A stretch of 64,000 nt of DNA from Rosenbergiella nectarea. Lineage in GTDB: Bacteria > Pseudomonadota > Gammaproteobacteria > Enterobacterales > Enterobacteriaceae. Every line of letters begins with the position of its first letter. The first letter of the stretch is position 1. Positions 29,088-36,445 of the stretch are shown here, one piece after another. The stretch spans positions 1 to 64,000 of the forward strand of contig NZ_FOGC01000012.1 of the NCBI RefSeq assembly GCF_900111105.1, read 5' to 3'. The position numbers and the translations under genes are program-made. A model generated the notes under the pieces. The model did not search any database. It had not been told where the DNA came from and was given only the letters and a program-made list of their open reading frames with translations.

Positions 29088-29203
29088 GGTCTGTCGCGCG
29101 CCCGGCAGAGCGGGCCGTCCTTGACGCAATCCTGTTCCGTGTGCGTGGGGGTAAATGGCCGCTGTTCGGCCATTCAATATAATGTGCGGGTATTATGCGA
29201 AGC
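29088..29203 (+). repeat. Cassette tail repeat, copy 1
   Basis: Downstream of the toxin, a block with GCCCGGCAGAGCG, CCGTCCTTGACGC and TAAATGGCCGC motifs is shared with the regions after the other two toxins (32388-32557 and 33552-33660). It includes a short perfect hairpin, AATGGCCG with CGGCCATT (29153-29173), and then runs into a dif-like site. Confidence 0.75.
29172..29203 (+). other. dif-like inverted-repeat site, copy 1
   Basis: Two 11-base arms (29172-29182 and 29193-29203) flank a 10-base centre, TGTGCGGGTA. Inner arm bases ATAA/TTAT and the outer bases resemble the XerD and XerC arms of dif. The right arm is degenerate after TTATGCG. It is nearly identical to the site at 32526-32557 and could be a tyrosine-recombinase attachment core; no function has been shown. 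Confidence 0.45.
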
Positions 29204-29814
29204 TCGCCGTTGTGCTCTCTGCACACCTCAGTCGCGTTATGCGCTCGTATGTGCATAATACACATTATGTCTTGCGCCCCAGCGTGCGGCACTGGGTGCG
29301 GTCGCCGTCCTTGGCGGCTTGCTGTCCCTTCCTCGTGTTCAGCCAACATCCATAAGGCAGATCGGCCTTCAGCCTCCGCTTAAGGACGTTATGCCCGCCC
29401 GCTGCATATGTCTACGGTGGCTCGCAGTCGTTCCTGCTTGCTCGTTCCCGACTTGTCAGGTTACTTGACTCATCCCGAGGCTCGCCCTTCGGGCCAGCGC
29501 AAGCGCTGTTCTGACCTGCGGTCAGGCCGCCCCTGCCCCAGTGTGGCGGGGTCATGCCTACTCAACGTCCGGTTATGAAGTCGTGCCACAGAGCGAAAAG
29601 GGTGCTAGCGGGCTCTATGCCCCCCGCACGTGCTAAACCCACGTTCCCCGCTCAAGCAAGCTGAGCCGTGCTCACGAGTTGCGGCTAAAAACGAATAATG
29701 ACAGGGACAGCAACGTTGTTAAAATGGCCGAGTACAGGCGTGATGCCAGGGCAGGGCGGTAGCGTCTCCGAGGCTGAAAAAGCGCGTCGGGGCAAAAATA
29801 GTTGGCGTAGCAAC
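29204..29814 (+). other. GC-rich non-coding stretch with tandem stem-loops
   Basis: No convincing gene is present on either strand. Bases about 29480-29560 contain successive small hairpins: GCCC/GGGC around TTC, CAGCGC/GCGCTG, TGACC/GGTCA, and CCCC/GGGG. The base composition is distinctly more GC-rich than the flanking toxin and immunity genes. The piece ends abruptly where toxin homology starts near 29815. It could be a fragment of a mobile element or encode a structured RNA; I cannot identify it. Confidence 0.4.
29248..29275 (-). other. dif-like site with a 6-base centre, opposite orientation
   Basis: On the + strand, arm TATGTGCATAA, centre TACACA and arm TTATGTCTTGC give the 11-6-11 layout of a XerCD site. 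It matches E. coli dif at 8 of 11 bases in the XerC arm but only 6 of 11 in the XerD arm. Relative to the 10-base-centre sites, the centre equals TACCCGCACA with CCCG removed. It is inverted with respect to the site 45 bp upstream. Confidence 0.35.
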
Positions 29815-30433
29815 TACATAGCGTAGCAATGTCCGGCAAGGCTGAACTGATAGAACAATTAACCCCGGAACAACGGGCTGCCTATAATTATATGATAGGG
29901 CAGGATCAAAAAGGCTTAATCACGGTCTTCACTAAACCGGATAGAGAACTGACAGACACTAAGTTCATTAATCCGGGTCATAGCGACCAGCAAGGGATAG
30001 TCAATACGGGTAATAATCAGCCCTTAGCGTCAGGTCCGACACATACAGGTAATAGTGATGGTTTAGTCAATACGGTTGGAACGAGTACAGTAACGCCGCT
30101 TCCGGATGGGCCAAGTAAGGATGATTTAGCTTATCTAGATAGACCTGCAAACTTATCACCTCAAGGTTCAGCAAGAGCAGGAGCATTCAATGAGGCTAAA
30201 AGGCAATCGGGTATTCCTGTTAGCCAAAGTCCGAGCAATGTATATCCAAATGTTGATAAGCGGCTAAACCCCCAGCCTGGTTATATTTATGAATTTGATG
30301 TGCCTAAACCAGGCGGTGGAAAACAGAAAGTATAATACGGGACGATGCCGGTGGGCATTTCTTTGCTGACGACCCTAGCCAGAATCGAGGCCCACACTTT
30401 AACGACGAAAAAGGTAACCATTATGACTATTAG
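29815..30433 (+). pseudogene. Orphan CdiA-CT module 3: decayed HNH (HHH motif) nuclease toxin
   Basis: From 29815 the sequence matches orphan module 1 from its A-M-S-G-K-A segment onward, sharing the Gly/Asn/Thr linker and the A-F-N-E-A-K-R nuclease start. The frame from ATG 29829 ends prematurely at 30335. A single-base frameshift near 30325-30333 separates the G-G-H-F-F, G-P-H-F-N-D and N-H-Y-D-Y end, which continues in another frame to a stop at 30433. The VENN and upstream part are missing. It is a divergent allele of the same toxin family, now inactive. Confidence 0.8.
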
Positions 30434-31032
30434 CCATGTCAAACGTTATGCTGAAGATATAAGTGTTAAAAATGACATTTATAATTTCAATGAACTATTG
30501 CCTAATGTAGTTGGTCTATCGGCTATAAGTTGGGAGTGGCCCGGTTAATCTAGAAGAAAATATGGCGAGCAGTTATTGAAAGAAATGTATATTACTATTA
30601 ATAACAACATTAGTGATGGCAATCATTCAATGGTGCAGTTGGTTCCAGAACAACCTGATACTAAAATAGTTAATTATAAAAAAACTTGGGGCTTAATTAA
30701 AAATTCAGGAGTGCAAATAGATCTGTTCAAAAAAAGGAATCTTTTACCGATAGTGGTATTTCAGGGTTGGTATTAACTGGTTATGGTTATATTCCTACCG
30801 CTTTGGAAGGCGAGGTTCAGAAATTAATAAATTTAGAAGAGAACATATTTTTTCGACTATTCCGCCAGAATTCGACGCTAATGTTGTTCCTCAAGTAAAA
30901 AGACTAATAAAATGGCTCCATAGTATTTTTAACAATGATGGAATTGTTCTTTTTCTCTTAGGTAGGTTTGATGAAAACGATGCTGAGGTTGTCGCTGTAG
31001 GCAGGAAGTCTGTTATAGATAAAATTGTATAG
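30424..31032 (+). pseudogene. Decayed immunity gene of orphan module 3
   Basis: An ATG at 30424 overlaps the toxin end as in module 1. The first residues (V-K-N-D-I-Y-N-F) match the module 1 immunity protein, and so does the end (G-I-V-L-F-L-L-G with E-V-V-A-V). Stops and frame changes near 30548, 30776 and 30860 split it into three frames. This supports loss of both toxin and immunity function at this module. Confidence 0.75.
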
Positions 31033-31040
31033 TGCTTATT

Positions 31041-31468
31041 GTTGTTGAGAATAATTATCTAAGCCAGAAACAGCAGGCACAGACGCAGGAAGAGCTGGCA
31101 GAATATCAGAGCGTGGCCTGTAAAGCCCAGACACAGGCGAAAAGGACGGCTATAGATTTGGGACAGGACAGCAGCTTCGCGGCGGGAATGGCGGCGGGGG
31201 TTCCGGCAGGGCTGTATGACGCGGTGAAGCAGTCTTATATCGACCGCATTGACCAGATGGAGGCGGAGTACCAGAAAGCCGGGGCCAGCGGCTCGTTTAA
31301 TGCGGGTTTGAAGGCGGTAAGCTGGTCACCGATATAGCCAGTCTGCGGATGGCGGTGCCGGAATGGTGAAAGGTGGTGCGATCCTGACGGAGAAGGTTGT
31401 TGCCAAGGTTGTCTCGAAAACCGGGACGGCTATACCTGACATGCCGCCATCAGCTTGGAAATCCGGTG
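31041..31468 (+). pseudogene. Orphan CdiA-CT module 4: VENN stub
   Basis: V-E-N-N-Y-L-S codons begin at 31044, nine bases after the decayed immunity stop. About 95 residues of a typical CT entry region follow ([13 protein letters not shown]). A frameshift near 31315 breaks the frame, though matching sequence (G-M-V-K-G-G-A, T-E-K-V-V-A-K-V) continues to about 31440. The toxin domain is lost where recombinase remnant 2 begins. Confidence 0.75.
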
Positions 31469-31722
31469 AAGGTGAATCACTCTGGCGGTCGTGCCTTACC
31501 TGAGAGCGGCGGGAATAGAGAAGGGAAGCTGTCACCTGTTCCGCCCCGCGATGGCGACGCAGATGCTGGAGAACGGTGCAGATCTGAGATGGATCCAGGT
31601 GATGCTGGGGCATCGAAGCGTGGAGAGTACGCAGATCTCTACGCAGGTGAGCATAAAAGCGCTTCAGGCGGTGCATGGGAGTACGCACCCGGCGGAGCAG
31701 CGGGAAGAAGAAAAGCCTGACA
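31469..31722 (+). pseudogene. Tyrosine recombinase C-terminal remnant, copy 2
   Basis: This carries the last about 80 residues of the same integrase family: [17 protein letters not shown] and L-G-H-R-S. Two catalytic defects are visible. The residue after the conserved Arg is Pro instead of His, and the nucleophile Tyr codon TAT is TCT (Ser). The upstream half is missing. Confidence 0.8.
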
Positions 31723-31737
31723 GGTAAAAAAATAAAG

Positions 31738-31748
31738 GTCATAATGAC
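31738..31748. promoter_or_regulatory. Candidate operator of TA cassette 2
   Basis: A perfect 11-base palindrome, GTCATAATGAC, lies 33 bases before the antitoxin start. This is a plausible autoregulatory site for the RHH-type antitoxin and is inferred from symmetry and position only. Confidence 0.4.
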
Positions 31749-31780
31749 ACCACGAACGACACCACAGAAAGGAGTGTAGG

Positions 31781-32065
31781 ATGAGCACAATCCACTTCAG
31801 AATAGACGATGAAACGAAGCGCCTAGCGATGCAGGCAGCAGAACGTCAGAAGAGCAGCCTGACTGAACTCATGCGCCAGCGAGCCGAAGAACTTGCAGCA
31901 GAAGAACGGCAGTATCAGGATAGTGAGCACGATGTCTGGCTGGAACAGCAGATAACGCAGGCGTTCAGTCGCTATGATGCAAGTGAAAGCCAGTTCATCA
32001 GCGATGATGAGATGACCAGCCACATGGATGAACTGAAAGCGCAGGCAGCGCGAGGTAAGCTGTGA
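31781..32065 (+). CDS. RelB/DinJ-like antitoxin (cassette 2)
   Basis: This 94-residue protein has an N-terminal ribbon (I-H-F-R-I-D-D-E-T) and a helix-turn-helix-like stretch typical of RelB/DinJ/ParD antitoxins. The C-terminal half is acidic and Gln/Glu-rich, suited to wrapping the toxin. AAGGAG precedes the ATG. It overlaps the toxin GTG start by four bases. It is not closely similar to the antitoxins of cassettes 1 and 3. Confidence 0.82.
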   Translation: MSTIHFRIDDETKRLAMQAAERQKSSLTELMRQRAEELAAEERQYQDSEHDVWLEQQITQAFSRYDASESQFISDDEMTSHMDELKAQAARGKL

Positions 32066-32367
32066 CATCAGACGTTCAGTGGGAGATCCAGGCAAAGGCA
32101 GACAGAGAAGCGATCTTCCGCTATCTGTATCAGGAAGCCGGGCTGTCGGTAGCCAGCTCGGCAGATGACAGGCTTGTCAGCATGGTTCATATCCTCAAGG
32201 AAAACCCGCAGGCAGGCGTTAAGGCCGGGAAAACTGCGAAACAGCGTAAGCTGGTTGTTCCCCGCTTCCCGTTCATCATCATCTATGTTGCAGAAGAAAC
32301 CGTGGTTCGTATCCTACGTGTGCTGCATACATCCCGCAAAATAGCAGGCCGTTACAACAGAAGTTAG
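32062..32367 (+). CDS. ParE/RelE-family toxin (cassette 2)
   Basis: This 101-residue basic protein starts with GTG overlapping the antitoxin stop (GTGA). Features are an N-terminal A-D-R-E-A-I-F-R-Y-L-Y, a central G-K-T-A-K-Q-R-K-L-V-V-P and F-I-I-I-Y-V with R-I-L-R-V-L-H, all typical of ParE/RelE toxins. It is more distant from the other two toxins in the window than they are from each other. Confidence 0.82.
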   Translation: MTSDVQWEIQAKADREAIFRYLYQEAGLSVASSADDRLVSMVHILKENPQAGVKAGKTAKQRKLVVPRFPFIIIYVAEETVVRILRVLHTSRKIAGRYNRS

Positions 32368-32387
32368 CGGAACCTTCTGTAAGCTGG

Positions 32388-32557
32388 GTCTGTCTCGTGC
32401 CCGGCAGAGCGCGGCGTCCTCGCCGCTTCCTGCCGCCATCACCTACCGAGTGCGCGGGGGTAAATGGCTGCCCGGCGGCACGGGTAACCTGCCATATAGT
32501 GGTACGGAATGGTCGCTGTTCGGCCATTCAACATAATGTGCGGGTATTATGCGCACT
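32388..32557 (+). repeat. Cassette tail repeat, copy 2
   Basis: This shares CCCGGCAGAGCG, GTCCT and TAAATGGC blocks with the tails at 29088 and 33552, plus an AATGGTCG/CGGCCATT hairpin and a dif-like site at its end. It abuts recombinase remnant 3 directly. Confidence 0.75.
32526..32557 (-). other. dif-like inverted-repeat site, copy 2 (best match)
   Basis: Read on the minus strand, AGTGCGCATAA and TTATGTTGAAT each match the XerC and XerD arms of E. coli dif at 10 of 11 positions. The centre is 10 bases (TACCCGCACA) instead of 6. The ATG of the remnant 3 frame lies inside one arm. The site sits exactly between a TA cassette tail and the next recombinase remnant. Confidence 0.5.
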
Positions 32558-32887
32558 CTAGCTGTACCAGACTGTCGGGCACTGTTCCTAGCGATGGATG
32601 GCTTGGCTGGGTTTACGGCGAACGGTATCACCTTAGCGGTCGTGCCTTACCTCAGAGCGGCGGGAATAGAGAAGGGGAGCTGTCACCTGTTCCGCCACGC
32701 GATGGCGACGCAGATGCTGGAGAACGGCGCAGATCTGAGATGGATCCAGGTGATGCTGGGGCATCTAAGCGTGGAGAGTACGCAGATCTCTACGCAGGTG
32801 AGCATAAAATCGCTTCTGGCGGTGCATGGGAGTACGCATCCGGCGAAGCAGCGGGAAGAAGGATACAGTGACAGTGTTGATATCTAA
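32549..32887 (+). pseudogene. Tyrosine recombinase C-terminal remnant, copy 3 (intact 112-codon frame)
   Basis: An uninterrupted frame from ATG 32549 encodes the integrase end with an intact C-H-L-F-R-H box, L-R-W-I-Q and L-G-H. The nucleophile Tyr is Ser (TCT), as in copy 2. It lacks the N-terminal DNA-binding half. If translated it would be a catalytically dead fragment. Sharing the Tyr-to-Ser change with copy 2 suggests one was copied from the other after inactivation. Confidence 0.75.
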
Positions 32888-32894
32888 ACACGGA

Positions 32895-32922
32895 GTGTTA
32901 CACTGTATGTACTATGTAACAC
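32895..32922. promoter_or_regulatory. Candidate operator of TA cassette 3
   Basis: A perfect inverted repeat GTGTTACA/TGTAACAC with a 12-base spacer ends two bases before an AAGGAGGA ribosome site. Position and symmetry fit autoregulation by the RHH antitoxin. Confidence 0.55.
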
Positions 32923-32936
32923 ATAAGGAGGATCCC

Positions 32937-33227
32937 ATGCGCGAAGCCACATTCACCTTCCGCGTTGATGAAGCGCTTAAATCTGAGTTCACCACAGCGG
33001 CAAAGGCCAGTGACCGTACCGGAGCCCAGCTGTTGCGGGACTTTATGAGAGAGTTCATAAGAAAAGAGCAGGAAGCAATGGAATATGATGCCTGGTATCG
33101 TCAGAAAATCGAAGCAGGTCGGACCGCAGTGGCGGAGGGGCGGACGATACCAGCAGAAGACGTTGAAGCTGAAGCAGTAGAATGGAGAAAAAGCGTTCTG
33201 AGCAGAGTAAGCAACAGCGGAGCATGA
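32937..33227 (+). CDS. Ribbon-helix-helix antitoxin (cassette 3)
   Basis: This 96-residue protein starts at the ATG preceded by a near-perfect AAGGAGGA; the longer upstream frame crosses the operator and is discounted. An N-terminal ribbon (T-F-T-F-R-V-D-E) and R-D-F-M-R-E-F-I-R helix match the cassette 1 antitoxin. The C-terminus is acidic. It overlaps the toxin by ATGA and is expected to bind the 32895-32922 repeat and neutralise the ParE-like toxin. Confidence 0.87.
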   Translation: MREATFTFRVDEALKSEFTTAAKASDRTGAQLLRDFMREFIRKEQEAMEYDAWYRQKIEAGRTAVAEGRTIPAEDVEAEAVEWRKSVLSRVSNSGA

Positions 33228-33496
33228 AGTTAATCTGGACAGAGATGTCCAGGGATGACCGCAGGGCCATCCGGGAATATATCGCGCTGGATAATCCAGT
33301 TGCCGCTGTTGAGCTGGATAAACAGCTATCAATCAGGGCTGATCAGCTAACAGAACAGCCGGAGAGTGGACGACCGGGTCGAGTTGCCGGTACGCGGGAA
33401 CTGGTTATACATCGGCATTATGTTATCGTGTATGAAATCGTTGCAGCGGCAGTGTATATACTTCGGGTGTTACACCCATCCAGACGCTGGCCATAG
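33224..33496 (+). CDS. ParE-family toxin (cassette 3)
   Basis: This 90-residue toxin starts at the ATG coupled to the antitoxin stop; the frame is open further upstream within the antitoxin gene. It shares with the cassette 1 toxin the D-D-R-x-A-I start, the N-P-x-A-A-x-E/L segment, L-T-E-Q-P, G-T-R-E-L and the R-R/C-W-P end. ParE-type gyrase inhibition is likely but not shown by the sequence. Confidence 0.87.
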   Translation: MKLIWTEMSRDDRRAIREYIALDNPVAAVELDKQLSIRADQLTEQPESGRPGRVAGTRELVIHRHYVIVYEIVAAAVYILRVLHPSRRWP

Positions 33497-33910
33497 TACC
33501 TGATGTCGAACCAGAGCCGCCGGACAGTCCGTAGCTCTCTGTGAGTTGAGTTGCCCTATGCCCGGCAGAGCGCGCCGTCCTTGACGCCATCCCCCTATAA
33601 GCACGAAGATAAATGGCCGCCTAACGGCAAGGATACCCCGCTATAGAGTGTTACGGCGTGGCTACTACCCAGCCGTCCCACCAACGCAGAAACGCTCGGA
33701 TGAGCTCGATAGAGTACTAATATATAAAGTTAATCTTCGTGAAGGATACTTTTATCAATTTGTCTTACCCATCACGCTTTTCGGTTAATAACCCGATTAT
33801 CCATATTAACGTCACGATTATCCTGACAACCTCTCTAATCTAGGACGATACTCAGCGCTATAGCAAACCTTTAAACACCTTTTATGCCCATCAATATGGA
33901 GATAATTCCC
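33497..33910 (+). other. Cassette tail copy 3 and leader of the sugar transporter
   Basis: No gene seen. The first about 160 bases carry the third cassette tail (CCCGGCAGAGCGCG, CCGTCCTTGACGCCAT, ATAAATGGCCGC), but the hairpin and dif-like end are degenerate or lost. The rest is AT-richer and should contain the promoter of the transporter gene; I cannot fix its elements. This is the right-hand edge of the CDI/TA island. Confidence 0.6.
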
Positions 33911-35323
33911 ATGAAGGAAGGTCAATTGTCGTTCAGAGAGAAGGTTGCGTATGGCATGGGGGATGCAGGTTGCAATATGATTGGCGGTGCAATCATGCTT
34001 TTCCTCAACTACTTCTATACCGATATCTTCGGGCTAACGCCGGCAATGGTGGGCATATTACTGCTATCGGTACGGGTGATTGATGCGATTATTGATCCGA
34101 TGATGGGAGCGATTGCTGATCGGACGACCAGTCGCTGGGGACGGTTTCGACCTTATTTATTATGGGTGGCGCTGCCCTATGCGCTATTTAGTGTCGTGAT
34201 GTTCACGACGCCAGATTGGAGTAAAGAGAGTAAAATTATCTACGCGTTTGTCACCTATTTCCTGATGTCAGTGACCTATACGGCAATCAATATTCCTTAC
34301 TGCTCGCTGGGTGGCGTAATTACAGCAGATCCTTATGAGCGGGTGGCGTGTCAGTCTTATCGCTTTTTTATGGTGGGTATTGCAACGCTTATTTTATCCT
34401 CCACACTATTACCGATGGCGGACTTTTTTGGTGGGGGTGATAAGGCTCGCGGCTATCAAATGTCGATGGGTGTCATGGCGATTATTGCCCTATTTATGTT
34501 CCTGTTCTGCTTCACCTTTGTTAAAGAGCGCATTGAACCGGCGATCCCCTCGAAGCATGCGTTAAAATCCGATTTAAAAGATATTTGGAAAAACGATCAA
34601 TGGGTCCGCATTTTACTGCTGACTTTTTTTAACGTCTGCCCAGGTTTTATTCGAATGGCGGCGACGATGTACTACGTGACTTGGGTTATGGAGAAGTCGA
34701 CGTCTTTCGCCAGTCTATTTATCAGCCTAGGTGTTATCGGTATGATGCTTGGAAGTGCCTTGGCGAAGCCACTTACTGATAAATTCTGTAAATTAAAAGT
34801 CTTCTTCTGGACGAATATTATTCTGAGTGGCTTCTCCTTAGGTTTTTATTACTTAGACCCTCATGCAACATCACTCATTTTATTCGCGTATTTCATCCTT
34901 AACGTTTTACATCAATTACCTTCACCTCTTCATTGGTCATTGATGGCTGACGTGGACGATTATGGTGAATGGAAGACGGGCAAACGCGTAACGGGGATCA
35001 GTTTTTCTGGGAATATCTTTTTCATAAAAGTCGGCTTGGCGGTGGCGGGAGCGATGGTGGGTTTCTTGCTATCGACTTATGGTTATCAGGCTGGGGCTAC
35101 CCATCAAAGTCCCCAGGCAATTAATGGCATTGTGATGTTATTCACGCTCATCCCCGCGATCGGCTATCTGATCACGGCAGGTATTGTGCGGCTATTAAAA
35201 GTGGACCGTGAAACGATGCGAAGGATCCAAGCTGATTTAGCGATTCGTCGTCGTCAGTATCAGGAATTAAGAAGGCCGAGCGAGGGAAGTCGGTGTGAAC
35301 AACCTAATGTTAACAGGAGTTAA
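33911..35323 (+). CDS. GPH-family glycoside/pentoside:cation symporter
   Basis: This 470-residue inner-membrane carrier has about 12 hydrophobic segments of the MelB/XynB/UidB type. The N-terminus (F-R-E-K-V-A-Y-G-M-G-D-A-G) and the early D-R-T-x-S-R-W-G-R-F-R-P loop are family hallmarks. The ATG at 33911 is chosen because GGAG lies nine bases upstream; an in-frame ATG at 33884 lacks such a site. It is followed after three bases by a GH43 glycosidase, so it most likely imports arabinose- or xylose-containing oligosaccharides. Confidence 0.9.
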   Translation: MKEGQLSFREKVAYGMGDAGCNMIGGAIMLFLNYFYTDIFGLTPAMVGILLLSVRVIDAIIDPMMGAIADRTTSRWGRFRPYLLWVALPYALFSVVMFTTPDWSKESKIIYAFVTYFLMSVTYTAINIPYCSLGGVITADPYERVACQSYRFFMVGIATLILSSTLLPMADFFGGGDKARGYQMSMGVMAIIALFMFLFCFTFVKERIEPAIPSKHALKSDLKDIWKNDQWVRILLLTFFNVCPGFIRMAATMYYVTWVMEKSTSFASLFISLGVIGMMLGSALAKPLTDKFCKLKVFFWTNIILSGFSLGFYYLDPHATSLILFAYFILNVLHQLPSPLHWSLMADVDDYGEWKTGKRVTGISFSGNIFFIKVGLAVAGAMVGFLLSTYGYQAGATHQSPQAINGIVMLFTLIPAIGYLITAGIVRLLKVDRETMRRIQADLAIRRRQYQELRRPSEGSRCEQPNVNRS

Positions 35324-35326
35324 ACC

Positions 35327-36301
35327 ATGAGCGATTACCCCAATCCCCTGATTGAACAGCGTGCAGATCCCCATATTTATCTCCATTCAGATGGGACCTA
35401 TTATTTCATTGCTTCAGTACCAGAGTATGACCGTTTAGAGATACGCCATTCACAAACCTTGATAGGCCTTGTTGATGCACCCGCAACGGTAATCTGGCGC
35501 AAGCCGGACAGTGGGCCGATGAGCGCGCTTATCTGGGCACCTGAACTGCATAGTATCGATGGCCAATGGGTGATTTACTATGCCGCAGCCCCATCACAGC
35601 AGATAGTAGAGGGCCTGTTTCAACATCGGATGTATGCGCTGGTATGTGATGGGCAGGATCCCCTCAGCGACGTTTGGCAAGAAAAGGGTAGGATCCTGAC
35701 GCCGATCGATAGTTTTTCCTTGGATGCGACCTATTTTCAACATCAAGGAAAGCACTATTATCTTTGGGCGCAGAAAGATCCCGCAATTGAAGGGAATTCA
35801 AATTTATACTTGTCAGAGCTAACCAATCCCTGGACATTAAAAACGCGACCCGTCATGTTGAGTAAACCTGAATTCTTTTGGGAAACTAAAGGGTTTTCGG
35901 TCAATGAAGGGCCTGCCTTTATTGACCATGGCGATCGCGTGTTTATCACCTATTCAGCCAGCGCGACAGATGAAAATTACTGCATTGGACTACTTTATGC
36001 TGATAAGGCGAGCAACCTTTTAGATCCAGCAAGTTGGCAAAAATTCACGCAGCCACTCTTTACCACCCATCGGCTTAATCAGCAATTTGGGCCTGGCCAT
36101 AATAGTTTTACGCGTAATGAGCAAGGTGAAGACGTATTGGTCTACCATGCCCGCAGTGACTCAACTATTGAAGGGGATCCGCTTTATGATCCGAATCGGC
36201 ATACTCGTATAAAAAAATTCTCGTGGAATGCCGAAAATATGCCCGTCTTTGGCGAGCCTGCGGCAGATAATCAACCGTTAATCTCACATTCGGCAGAGTG
36301 A
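35327..36301 (+). CDS. GH43 family glycosidase, probable alpha-L-arabinofuranosidase
   Basis: This cytoplasmic five-bladed propeller enzyme (324 residues, no signal peptide) should hydrolyse arabinosides imported by the neighbouring GPH symporter. Catalytic candidates are visible: general base Asp14 (R-A-D-P-H), the pKa-tuning Asp133 (S-L-D-A-T-Y) and general acid Glu194 (V-N-E-G-P). The C-terminal R-H-T-R-I-K-K-F motif is common in the arabinofuranosidase branch of GH43. A beta-xylosidase activity is an alternative. AGGAG precedes the ATG and the two genes form an operon. Confidence 0.88.
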   Translation: MSDYPNPLIEQRADPHIYLHSDGTYYFIASVPEYDRLEIRHSQTLIGLVDAPATVIWRKPDSGPMSALIWAPELHSIDGQWVIYYAAAPSQQIVEGLFQHRMYALVCDGQDPLSDVWQEKGRILTPIDSFSLDATYFQHQGKHYYLWAQKDPAIEGNSNLYLSELTNPWTLKTRPVMLSKPEFFWETKGFSVNEGPAFIDHGDRVFITYSASATDENYCIGLLYADKASNLLDPASWQKFTQPLFTTHRLNQQFGPGHNSFTRNEQGEDVLVYHARSDSTIEGDPLYDPNRHTRIKKFSWNAENMPVFGEPAADNQPLISHSAE

Positions 36302-36445
36302 GTTAAACGTTCAAGCTGGTCGCTGTCGGCACAACTCAACGTTTCTTTTTAGGGGGCTTTTCACACAGTGCTCCGTAATAAACCATAGAAATAGGATAGT
36401 TAACGTTTCTGAGCCAAGCTCTTCCTTGAGCTTCTTCATTACTAA

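Noticed and set aside
29387-29400. Integron attC-like core near GTTATGCC
   Set aside because: The bases do not fit the GTTRRRY core, and no matching inverse core or imperfect stem of attC type was found around it.
28450-33496. Insertion sequence transposase
   Set aside because: No DDE or HUH transposase frame, terminal inverted repeats or target duplications were seen; the mobile-type fragments here are tyrosine recombinase tails.
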